Source of the DNA: Pseudomonas sp. UBA4617
GTDB taxonomy: Bacteria > Pseudomonadota > Gammaproteobacteria > Pseudomonadales > Pseudomonadaceae
DNA length: 63,843 bases
NCBI RefSeq assembly: GCF_002386445.1
Contig: NZ_DGIR01000045.1
Coordinates: forward strand, 1 to 63,843
Direction: 5' to 3'
Made by a program: the position numbers and the translations under genes. Below, one piece after another: positions 8,613 through 16,269 of this stretch. The notes under the pieces were generated by a model. It did not search any database. It was not told where the DNA came from and worked only from the letters and a program-made list of their open reading frames with translations. Numbering within the stretch: the stretch's first letter is position 1; each line of letters opens with the position of its first letter.

Positions 8613-9674
8613 CTAAGGCGGCAGGCGTATGATCAAAGGCTCCTGTTGCTGTTTCACCTGCTGCTCGACTGCTTGTTCGGCTGGCCGTGGCGCACTCGCC
8701 AGCAGGCTGTCCTCAACCTGCCCGGACAGGTAGTACACGCCCGCCATGGCACCACTCTGGCGGTTCTCCATCAGCTCTTGCCATTCCTGGTTCAACGCCA
8801 CGTTGAGGATCACCCGCAACTGCTCGACCATCTGCGGGTGTTCGCGGTCATGGGTCATCATCCCGTAGCCGGCTGCGGCAAGCGAAATCATCGCCCCCGC
8901 CACCTTGCCTACGGCCGACGCCACGGCGCTGGCGATACCGCGTGGGGCCAAGGTTGCGCCGAGCTTCTCGCTGGCCTGTGTGGCCACTGAATTCAGCCCG
9001 ACATCTGTCCTGCCGGGGCCTTTGCTCGCCTGTTGATGCAAGTGCTGGCGCAGGGCTTGCCAGGCCGGTTGCTGGGCAAGTGACTTGGCCCGTAGCAGTT
9101 GGTACAGGCTGGCGTTGCGTGCATCCGGTGGTCCCAGTGCGATGGCCGGAATGCGGTTGAGGCGTTGGCTGAACTGCTCGGGAGGGGCGTTGTAGCGGCC
9201 GATGATAGCTGGCAGTTGCTGGCCGAGCAGTTGCAGGTACAGCTCGCAGGCACGGTCGCGAATGCCCTCTGGGTTGACCTGCTCGGCCACTGGCTCGATC
9301 ACCCGTTTGTGGTACTGCTCCTGCAGGTACACCGCCAGGCGTTTTTCTGCCGGCTCGCGGCCTTCGCCGCTGTCGAGCTTGTACCAGGCCACTTTGAGGG
9401 TCAGCCATTGCTGGGTCCAGTAGCCGGTAAACCATGGGATGAAGTCGCTTTCGGTACGCTGCTGTACTTGTTCCTTCCATACTCGCATCGAGCGCCGGGC
9501 ATAGTCGTTGGCCGAACCGGCAGCACCGGCCGAAGCCTCGATCAGTTCCTGGTCGATGCGTTGCCAGGTGGCGACGGTGAGTACCACTGGTGGCGGCGGG
9601 GCAGGCGGACGCTTGCCCGCGCAACCGGCGAGGGCCAGCAGCAAGCATGGCAGCAGAAGAACTCGAACGCTCAC
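8613..9674 (-). CDS. predicted lipoprotein of unknown function
   Basis: This 353-aa protein has a lipoprotein signal (hydrophobic MSVRVLLLPCLLLALAGC, with lipobox LAGC and lipidated Cys18). A short Pro-rich linker (KRPPAPPPP) follows, then a mostly alpha-helical body that would lie in the periplasm. One glycine/alanine-rich hydrophobic stretch (residues about 265-285) could be membrane-associated. I do not recognise a family. It stands alone, convergent with the PACE gene. Confidence 0.7.
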   Translation of the reverse strand: MSVRVLLLPCLLLALAGCAGKRPPAPPPPVVLTVATWQRIDQELIEASAGAAGSANDYARRSMRVWKEQVQQRTESDFIPWFTGYWTQQWLTLKVAWYKLDSGEGREPAEKRLAVYLQEQYHKRVIEPVAEQVNPEGIRDRACELYLQLLGQQLPAIIGRYNAPPEQFSQRLNRIPAIALGPPDARNASLYQLLRAKSLAQQPAWQALRQHLHQQASKGPGRTDVGLNSVATQASEKLGATLAPRGIASAVASAVGKVAGAMISLAAAGYGMMTHDREHPQMVEQLRVILNVALNQEWQELMENRQSGAMAGVYYLSGQVEDSLLASAPRPAEQAVEQQVKQQQEPLIIRLPP

Positions 9675-9765
9675 GCAACTGCCTCCTTGGTAGAGGCCGA
9701 GGTGGTCATTGCAGTATAGGGCCGCCTGGAGGGGGCTGCGTGCAGCCCATCGGCTCCTGCAGGCT

Positions 9766-10434
9766 TTATTCCAGGTCGAGTTTTTCTTCCAGGCGGTCGA
9801 GGTGCTGGTGCATCAGCGCCAGGGCCGCTTCGGCGTCACCTTGCTCCACGGCATCAATGATCGCCGCGTGCTCTTGCCACGCGCAGTGGTCGCAGCACGG
9901 CGATTCGTAGCGGGCGATGATCAGCGAGGTCATCGGCACCAGCCCATTGAGAAAGCGTGCCAGTGGCGTATTGGCAGCCACCTGGGCCAGCTTCAGGTGA
10001 AATTCGCCGCCCAGGCGGATCGCTGCGCAGCGCTCACCGCTTTCATGGTGCTGGCGCTCGCGCTCCACCAATTGCCGCAATTGGCGTATCTGCAGCGGCC
10101 GGGCGCGCTGGGCGGCCAGGGTGATCAAGGTGGTTTCGGCCAGACGCCGGGCACTCAGTACCTGGCGTGCCTGCGCCGGGTCGGGCGCGGCCAGGTGCGC
10201 GGTGTGGCTGGGGCGCTGCACCACCACCTGCTGGTCGGAAAGGCGCCCGAGCACGCGGCGGATTACCGTACGGCTGACGCCGAACGCATGGCCCAGCGCC
10301 TGTTCGGGCAGGAGGCTGCCGGGAGGCAGGCGCTGTTCAAGAATGGCATCGAACAGCCGCGGGTAGATCTGCTCGGCCGACAGGCGGGTTTCGCCGGCCG
10401 CGAGCAGGGCCGGCAAGTGAGGGGCGGCATTCAT
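9766..10434 (-). CDS. GntR-family regulator with FCD ligand domain (second of a tandem pair)
   Basis: This 222-aa protein has an N-terminal winged helix (IYPRLFDAILEQRLPPGSLLPE... GVSRTVIRRVLGRL) and an all-helical FCD effector domain. Histidines in GEFHLKLA and in the final HQHLDRLE helix are the usual metal ligands of FCD domains. It lies 16 bp downstream of another FCD regulator, on the same strand as the DctA-like carrier. The ligand is probably a small organic acid, inferred from the carrier. Confidence 0.85.
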   Translation of the reverse strand: MNAAPHLPALLAAGETRLSAEQIYPRLFDAILEQRLPPGSLLPEQALGHAFGVSRTVIRRVLGRLSDQQVVVQRPSHTAHLAAPDPAQARQVLSARRLAETTLITLAAQRARPLQIRQLRQLVERERQHHESGERCAAIRLGGEFHLKLAQVAANTPLARFLNGLVPMTSLIIARYESPCCDHCAWQEHAAIIDAVEQGDAEAALALMHQHLDRLEEKLDLE

Positions 10435-10450
10435 GGTCGCTCTCCTGGGG

Positions 10451-11155
10451 TCATGGATGCGGGTGTTCGTCCGGAATGTTCAGGGCGATGCCCATGCGCA
10501 AGCCTTCGGCGAGGATATGCTGGCGCATCTGGACACTGGCCTGGGCGCTATTGCGTGCGCGGATGGCACGCACCACCGCTTCGTTTTCCTGCAGCCGGGC
10601 GGCGAGGTGCTCTGGCGACTTGCGCAGCATGTCGGCGCTCTGCTTGAGGGCATTGCCGGTCTGCTGCACCACGCTCTGGAAGATCGGGTTGGTGGTCAGG
10701 GCGAACAGGGCTTCATGGAAGGCAATGTAGGCCCTGACCCCGGCTTCGCTGTCTGCGGCTTCCAGCGCTTCGCGCATATCCATGAGGGTCAGGCGCAGTT
10801 GGCCGATGTCCTGGCTGTTGGCCGACTGTGCCACCAGGCCGACGATGAACGGTTCGAGGGTATAGCGCAGCTCCAGCACGTCGGCCAGGCTGGCCGCGGC
10901 GCTGGAGTCCGGGATGGGCTCCTGAACGGCGACATCGGCGTCCAGCACCAGCACGCCCTTGCCTGGCAGCGAGCGCACCAGGCCCAGCGTTTCCAGCACG
11001 GTCACCGCTTCGCGCAGGCTCGGCCGGCTGATGCCCAGTTGTTCGGCCAGCTCGCGCTGGCCCGGCAGCATGTCACCGCTGCGCCACTGGCCACGGGCGA
11101 GGGCCTGGCGCAGTTTTTCCACCACTGAGTTGACGACGGTCGATGAGCTGATCAC
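10451..11155 (-). CDS. FadR-subfamily GntR regulator (first of a tandem pair)
   Basis: This 234-aa protein has a winged helix (LRQALARGQWRSGDMLPGQ... GISRPSLREAVTVLE) at residues about 15-65 and an FCD domain with metal-site residues (FHEALFALT; MRQHI near the C-terminus). It follows the DctA-like gene by about 45 bp and probably shares its transcript. The FadR-type operator pair upstream of the carrier (12584-12669) suggests that it controls the operon. Confidence 0.87.
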   Translation of the reverse strand: MISSSTVVNSVVEKLRQALARGQWRSGDMLPGQRELAEQLGISRPSLREAVTVLETLGLVRSLPGKGVLVLDADVAVQEPIPDSSAAASLADVLELRYTLEPFIVGLVAQSANSQDIGQLRLTLMDMREALEAADSEAGVRAYIAFHEALFALTTNPIFQSVVQQTGNALKQSADMLRKSPEHLAARLQENEAVVRAIRARNSAQASVQMRQHILAEGLRMGIALNIPDEHPHP

Positions 11156-11199
11156 GGTTTGCTCCTGGAAGGGCCGGCACCAATGCCGGCCACGTTCGC

Positions 11200-12510
11200 T
11201 CAGAATTCCTGTTGATGGTTGTTGGGTTGCCTGCGCGGCGTGGCCGCGAAACCAGGTTTGCCGTCCAGCACGTTGTGCGCCCGCTCCAGGTCGATGTCCT
11301 TCTCCCAGCGGGCAATGGCCACGGTGGCCACGCAGTTGCCGATCAGGTTGGTCAGCGCCCGGCCGATACCCATGAACCAGTCCACCGCCAACACCAGCAC
11401 CAGGCCGACCACCGGTATCGCCGGCACGGCGGTCAGGGTGGCGGCGAGGATCACCAGCGCCGAGCCTGGGATGCCGTGAGCGCCCTTGGAAGTCACCAGC
11501 GACACCAGCAGGATGGTCAGCAGGTCGGTCATTGCCAGCGGTGTACCGGTGGCATTGGCGATGAAGACAATGGCCAGGGTCAGGTAGATGGAGAAGCCGT
11601 CGAGGTTGAACGAGTACCCCGTAGGGATCACCAGGCCGACGGTGGAAGTACCGATCCCCAGGTGTTCGAGCTTGCGCATGACCTGTGGCAGCACGGCGTC
11701 GGAAGAGGCCGTGCCGAGGACGATGGTCAGCTCTTCGCGCAGGTACTTGATCAGCGGCAGCAGCTTCAGGCCCGACAGGCGCATGACCGTGCCCAGCACG
11801 ATCAGCACGAAGCCGGCACAGGTCAGGTAGAACAGTGCCACCAGCCCACCCAGGTGTTGCAGCGATTCCAGGCCGTACTTGCTGGTCGTGAAGGCGATGG
11901 CGCCGAACACGCCAAGCGGCGCCAGGCGCACGATCATGCCCATGATGCGGAAGATCACGTGGCTCAGCTCGTTGATCAGCCGCGAGATGCCGGCTGCCGA
12001 ATCGCCGACCAGGTTCAGCGCACTGCCGAACAGTACCGAGAACAGCAGCACCTGGAGGATGTTGTTGTCAGCGAAGGCGCCGATTACCGAGGTGGGGATC
12101 AGCTCCAGGAAGAACGCCGTGGCACCGTGGATGTGCTGGCCGCGTTCGGCCAGGCTGCTGGCATCGGCACTGGACAGCTGGTCCAGGTGGATATTGGCGC
12201 CGCTGCCGATGCCGCTGCTGAAGGCAAACACCAGGCCTATCACCAGCGCCAGGGTGGTCAGCACTTCGAAGTAGATCACCGACTTCAGGCCGATACGCCC
12301 GACCTTCTTCAGGTCGCCAGCGCCAGAGATGCCGCTGACTACCACACAGAACACGATCAGGCCGATGAGCATCTTGATCAGTTTGATGAAGCCGTCGCCA
12401 AGCGGTTTCAGTTGCAGGGAAAGGTCGGGGAAGCTGAGGCCGCAGGCGATGCCGAGGGCAAGGCCGAGCACGACTTGAAGGAAGATCGAACGCGAGCACC
12501 ATTTGAGCAT
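11200..12510 (-). CDS. DctA-like dicarboxylate:cation symporter (SLC1/DAACS family)
   Basis: This is an inner-membrane symporter of 436 aa. It aligns by eye with E. coli DctA over its whole length: LKPLGDGFIKLIKMLI in the N-terminal region, GLVIPTGYSFNLDG in the transport domain and LTNLIGNCVATVAIARW at the end. Key positions differ from DctA: GTSSSES becomes GTASSDA, and DGTSIYLT becomes DGFSIYLT. The substrate may therefore not be a simple C4-dicarboxylate. It is the first gene of an operon with two GntR/FCD regulators. There is no clear Shine-Dalgarno sequence before the ATG. Confidence 0.85.
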   Translation of the reverse strand: MLKWCSRSIFLQVVLGLALGIACGLSFPDLSLQLKPLGDGFIKLIKMLIGLIVFCVVVSGISGAGDLKKVGRIGLKSVIYFEVLTTLALVIGLVFAFSSGIGSGANIHLDQLSSADASSLAERGQHIHGATAFFLELIPTSVIGAFADNNILQVLLFSVLFGSALNLVGDSAAGISRLINELSHVIFRIMGMIVRLAPLGVFGAIAFTTSKYGLESLQHLGGLVALFYLTCAGFVLIVLGTVMRLSGLKLLPLIKYLREELTIVLGTASSDAVLPQVMRKLEHLGIGTSTVGLVIPTGYSFNLDGFSIYLTLAIVFIANATGTPLAMTDLLTILLVSLVTSKGAHGIPGSALVILAATLTAVPAIPVVGLVLVLAVDWFMGIGRALTNLIGNCVATVAIARWEKDIDLERAHNVLDGKPGFAATPRRQPNNHQQEF

Positions 12511-12583
12511 GGGGAGGAGTCTCTGATCGGTGTCCTTGCTTCGGTAGCCGCACGGGGCGAAAGAGCGCAGGACTTAATTATTG

Positions 12584-12594
12584 TGGTCTTACCG
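12584..12594. promoter_or_regulatory. FadR-type GntR operator, copy 1
   Basis: TGGTCTTACCG fits the FadR-subfamily consensus TGGTNNNACCA. It is part of a direct repeat CTTACCGGT(T/C)TG that recurs 66 bp away. Confidence 0.5.
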
Positions 12595-12658
12595 GTTTGT
12601 TCAGCGCGAAGCCATAAAAGCGCGAAAAATCTCACATTGCAAGGATTTTTGGCCTTAC

Positions 12659-12669
12659 CGGTCTGACCA
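12659..12669. promoter_or_regulatory. FadR-type GntR operator, copy 2
   Basis: CGGTCTGACCA has the core GGT-NNN-ACC. It lies about 150 bp upstream of the carrier start and 75 bp from copy 1. Confidence 0.5.
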
Positions 12670-12825
12670 GTTTCGGACGTGCTCGCCTGCGAGGCTCTAG
12701 TTCAGTGCATGCCGTACAGGCATTTGCGCGAATCAGACAAGGCCTCAGCGAGTGCCTGTCACACCGCTGCAATCCGCTTGCCAGGCTGCAGCCGACCTCG
12801 TTTTTTTCGATAACGCCATGATTCA

Positions 12826-12852
12826 TAAGGTTTATTTGCTTTATGCCGCTGA
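12826..12852 (+). promoter_or_regulatory. sigma-28 (FliA)-like promoter of aer
   Basis: TAAGGTTT, then 11 nt, then GCCGCTGA. The -35 element matches TAAAGTTT at 7 of 8 positions and the -10 element matches GCCGATAA at 6 of 8, with exact consensus spacing. It lies about 115 bp before the GTG start of the energy-taxis receptor. Confidence 0.6.
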
Positions 12853-12966
12853 ACTCGTAGAATCCGCGCGCGACCGGCCAGTCACGAAGCGGCCGATGCT
12901 TGGGGTGGTTATCCCAATAATCGGCCGCGAGCTGGCGTCTGGCGTTTATATGAATGGAGTCTCATA

Positions 12967-14532
12967 GTGCGTCTCAATCTCCCGGTCACCCCGGTCGAGC
13001 AACGTTTCCCCGCTGATCAGCGGCTGATTTCTGCAACCGACACGGCCAGCCTGATCACCTACTGCAACCCTGAATTCGCCGCCATCAGTGGCTACAGCGA
13101 GGCCGAACTGATCGGCAGCCCGCACAACCTGGTGCGCCATCCGGACATGCCGCCTGCGGTATACGAACTGATGTGGCGGCACCTCAAGGCCGGCAAGAGC
13201 TGGATGGGCATCGTCAAGAACCGCTGCCGCAACGGCGATTACTACTGGGTCAACGCTTACGTCACGCCGATCTTCGAGGCCGGGCGTGTGGTGGGCTATG
13301 AGTCGGTACGGGTGTGCCCGACGCGTGAACAGGTAGCCCGGGCCGAGGCCCTGTATGCGCGCATGCGCAACGGCCAGGCCGTGTTGCCGTGGCCACGGCG
13401 CCTGTTGTTGCTGGCGCGCGACCTGGCCGTGCCGCTTGCGGGCGGGGGGGTGGCGCTGGGGGCCAACCAGCTGTGGCCTGGCCCGGTAGCGCAAGGGCTG
13501 ACCCTGGGGTTGTTCCTGGCCTGTGGGTGGCTGGCACGCAATACCGTGGGGCGCCAGTTGCAGTTGATCGTGCAGGGCGCCGACGGCGCTTTCGCCGACC
13601 CGGTCGCCGCCTTGACCTACAGCGACTTGCCCGGTGCTGCCGGGCAACTGCAGCTGATGCTGATCAGCGAGGAGGCGCGGCTGAAGACTGCGCTGACCCG
13701 GTTGAGCGACCTGGCGGCACAGATGGCCGTGGCTGCCCATGATGCCGGTGAACTGTCGCGCAGTACCGAGGCGGCGCTGCTGCAGCAGCGTGCAGAAACC
13801 GACCTGAGCGCGACCGCCATGAACCAGATGGCAGCCTCCATCGGCGAAGTGGCTAGCCATGTACAGCTGACCGCTGCCGAAGCGCATACCGCGCACCTGC
13901 TGGCCGAGCAGGGCAGCCAGGTGGCCGATGCCAGCGGCGCGGCGATTCGCACCCTGGCGGGTACCGTGACGCAGATCAACCAGGCGGTCACGCAGCTGGC
14001 TGGCCAGACTGGCTCGATTGCCGAGGCCACCGGGATGATCCGCGGCATCGCCGAGCAGACCAACCTGCTGGCGCTCAATGCCGCCATTGAGGCGGCCCGT
14101 GCCGGCGAGCAGGGCCGCGGCTTTGCCGTGGTGGCGGATGAAGTGCGGGCACTGGCAGATAAAACCCGGCAGTCGACCCTGCATATCCAGGCTATTATCG
14201 ATGCCTTGCGCAGTGGTGCCGAGGAGGCCGTGGCAATCGCCAGCCAAGGCATCGACGGTGCCGAGCAGGGCGTCGCCCAAGTGCAGGAAGCCCGCCAGGC
14301 GCTGCATGGCATCCGTGAAGCGGTGCAGCGCATCAGCGCCATGAGCCAGCAGATGGCCACGGCCTCGCAGCAGCAGTCGGCCGTGGCCGAAGACGTCTCG
14401 CGGCAGATCAATGGCGTGGCCGGCATCGCCCAGCACAGCGCCCACAGCGCCAACGCCGCCGCCTCGCGCGGCGCCGAACTGGAACAGGTGTGCGCCGGAT
14501 TGCGTGCCCTTGTGGAGCGTTTCAACCGTTAA
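12967..14532 (+). CDS. aer: Aer-type energy-taxis (aerotaxis) receptor
   Basis: This 521-aa receptor has an N-terminal cytoplasmic PAS domain (residues about 15-115: ITYCNPEFAAISGYSEAELIG... NPHNLVRHPDMPP-type core, followed by GDYYWVNAYVTP). This matches the FAD-binding PAS of E. coli Aer. A hydrophobic hairpin at about 150-190 anchors it in the membrane without a periplasmic sensor. The C-terminal half is a chemoreceptor signalling domain with EQTNLLALNAAIEAARAGEQG. It would report redox or respiratory state to CheA. GTG at 12967 follows GGAGT. It is 13 nt upstream of a PAS-GGDEF-EAL gene; from memory this pair corresponds to aer-1/PP_2258 in KT2440. Confidence 0.87.
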   Translation: MRLNLPVTPVEQRFPADQRLISATDTASLITYCNPEFAAISGYSEAELIGSPHNLVRHPDMPPAVYELMWRHLKAGKSWMGIVKNRCRNGDYYWVNAYVTPIFEAGRVVGYESVRVCPTREQVARAEALYARMRNGQAVLPWPRRLLLLARDLAVPLAGGGVALGANQLWPGPVAQGLTLGLFLACGWLARNTVGRQLQLIVQGADGAFADPVAALTYSDLPGAAGQLQLMLISEEARLKTALTRLSDLAAQMAVAAHDAGELSRSTEAALLQQRAETDLSATAMNQMAASIGEVASHVQLTAAEAHTAHLLAEQGSQVADASGAAIRTLAGTVTQINQAVTQLAGQTGSIAEATGMIRGIAEQTNLLALNAAIEAARAGEQGRGFAVVADEVRALADKTRQSTLHIQAIIDALRSGAEEAVAIASQGIDGAEQGVAQVQEARQALHGIREAVQRISAMSQQMATASQQQSAVAEDVSRQINGVAGIAQHSAHSANAAASRGAELEQVCAGLRALVERFNR

Positions 14533-14545
14533 GGCAGGATGCTTT

Positions 14546-16234
14546 ATGGATGACAACTATCGCGCGGCCGTGGACGCGGCCGCGATTTTTTCCGAAACCG
14601 ACCTGCGCGGGAACATCACCTACGTCAACCAGCAGTTCTGCAGCATTTCGGGTTACAGCCGCGAAGAACTGCTTGGCGCCAACCACCGCATCCTCAATTC
14701 CGGCTTGCACGAACCGGCGTTCTTCGTCGGCATGTGGCGGGCCCTGGCCGCTGGCCGTGTATGGAAAGGCGAAATCTGCAACCGCGCCAAGGACGGTTCG
14801 TTGTACTGGGTCGACAGCACCATGGTGCCGCTGGTCGACCCGCTCAGCGGCCAGGTGCGCAAGTATGTATCGATCCGCTTCGACGTCACCGAGAAACGTC
14901 AGCTGCTGCACACCTTGCAATGGCGGGTGGGCCACGACGTGCTTACCGGCCTGCCCAACCGCGCCTATCTGTCCGACCTGCTGAACCAGGCCTTGGCCTG
15001 TTCGCGCCGCGAAGGCTTTGCGCTGGCGGTGTGCATGCTCGACCTCGATGGCTTCAAAGCGGTCAACGACGGTTACGGGCATGCCATGGGTGACTTGCTG
15101 CTGGTTGAGGTGGCGCAGCGCCTGAAGCACATCCTGCGCGAAGGGGATGCCGTGGCGCGCCTGTCGGGAGACGAGTTCGTGCTGATCCTGCGCGATGTCG
15201 ATGAAGGTCGCCAGTTGCCGGCGGCGTTGGGCCGGGTGCTGCGGGCATTGGCGGCGCCCTATGTGGTGCGTGAGCAGCACCTGTCGCTCAGCGCCAGTAT
15301 CGGCGTGACCCTGTACCCACAGGACGACGAGGATGCCGACACCCTGGTGCGCCATGCCGACCAGGCCATGTACGTGGCCAAGCAGCGCGGGCGCAACCGC
15401 TACCACCTGTTCGACGTGACCCAGGAGCAGGAGCTCAAGGCTACTCACCAGACCGTGGCGCGGGTGCGCCGTGCGCTGCACAACAACGAGCTGTGCCTGC
15501 ATTTCCAGCCCAAGGTCAACCTGCGCAGCGGTCAGGTGCTGGGCTTCGAAGCTTTGCTGCGCTGGCAGCGGCCAGGGCGCGGGCTGGTGCCGCCCGGCGA
15601 CTTCCTGCCCTGGGTCGAGCAGACCGACCTGATCGTCGAGATCGGCGAATGGGTGCTCGACCAGGCGCTGAGCCAGCTGCAAGCCTGGCAGCGCGAAGGA
15701 CGGCCATGGTCGTTGAGCGTGAACATCGCTGCGCGACACTTGCAGCGCAATGACTTCGCCGAGCGTCTGCGGCAGCTGCTGACGGAGCACCCGGAGGTGG
15801 ACCCGGCGCGGCTGGACCTGGAAATCGTCGAGTCGGTGGCCATCGATAACCTGGAGCACGTCGGCCGCTGCCTCGACGCCTGCCGCGCGCTGGGCGTGCG
15901 CTTTTCCCTGGATGACTTCGGTACCGGCTACTCGTCGCTGAGCTATCTCAAACGTTTGCCGACCCAGACGATCAAGATCGACCAGTCGTTCGTGCGCGAC
16001 ATCCTGCACGACCAGGACGACCTGGCCCTGACCCGAGCGGTGATCGGCCTGGCGCGGGCATTCGGCCGCGAAGTAATTGCCGAAGGGCTTGAGAGCGTCG
16101 AGCACGGCCGGGTGCTGATGGGCCTGGGTTGCGAACTGGCGCAGGGTTACTGCATCGCCCGGCCGATGCCGGCCAGTGAGGTCGGGAACTGGGCACAGGC
16201 CTACCGGCAGCCAACGCAGTGGCGCGACCCCTGA
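14546..16234 (+). CDS. PAS-GGDEF-EAL c-di-GMP turnover protein
   Basis: This is a cytoplasmic 562-aa protein. An N-terminal PAS domain (about 1-115) closely resembles that of the upstream Aer (ITYVNQQFCSISGYSREELLG). A GGDEF domain follows with active site SGDEF, in LSGDEFVLIL, where Ser at the first position is tolerated in active cyclases. An EAL domain follows with FEALLRW, the DDFGTGYSS loop and the conserved catalytic residues, so both cyclase and phosphodiesterase activity are possible. ATG at 14546 follows GGCAGGA. It is co-transcribed with aer by position. From memory, the KT2440 protein PP_2258 has been reported to act in motility together with Aer1. Confidence 0.88.
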   Translation: MDDNYRAAVDAAAIFSETDLRGNITYVNQQFCSISGYSREELLGANHRILNSGLHEPAFFVGMWRALAAGRVWKGEICNRAKDGSLYWVDSTMVPLVDPLSGQVRKYVSIRFDVTEKRQLLHTLQWRVGHDVLTGLPNRAYLSDLLNQALACSRREGFALAVCMLDLDGFKAVNDGYGHAMGDLLLVEVAQRLKHILREGDAVARLSGDEFVLILRDVDEGRQLPAALGRVLRALAAPYVVREQHLSLSASIGVTLYPQDDEDADTLVRHADQAMYVAKQRGRNRYHLFDVTQEQELKATHQTVARVRRALHNNELCLHFQPKVNLRSGQVLGFEALLRWQRPGRGLVPPGDFLPWVEQTDLIVEIGEWVLDQALSQLQAWQREGRPWSLSVNIAARHLQRNDFAERLRQLLTEHPEVDPARLDLEIVESVAIDNLEHVGRCLDACRALGVRFSLDDFGTGYSSLSYLKRLPTQTIKIDQSFVRDILHDQDDLALTRAVIGLARAFGREVIAEGLESVEHGRVLMGLGCELAQGYCIARPMPASEVGNWAQAYRQPTQWRDP

Positions 16235-16269
16235 CAGGTCGGTCGGCGCGGCAAGCATGAGTCTGCTGG

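Larger units (their letters stand above)
12511..12966. promoter_or_regulatory. divergent regulatory region between the DctA-like gene and aer
   Basis: This 456-bp stretch without a gene holds two FadR-type operator-like sequences near the carrier and a sigma-28-like promoter near aer. Nothing else recognisable is seen in the middle (12670-12820). Confidence 0.6.

Noticed and set aside
9733..9748. Hairpin GGGCTGC-GT-GCAGCCC after the second GntR gene as a terminator
   Set aside because: The loop is only 2 nt and no T-run follows on the minus strand, so the evidence is too weak to list.
11212..12666. 484-codon plus-strand frame opposite the DctA-like gene
   Set aside because: Gln/Asp/His-rich composition typical of antisense of membrane-protein genes; no motif, no start signal.
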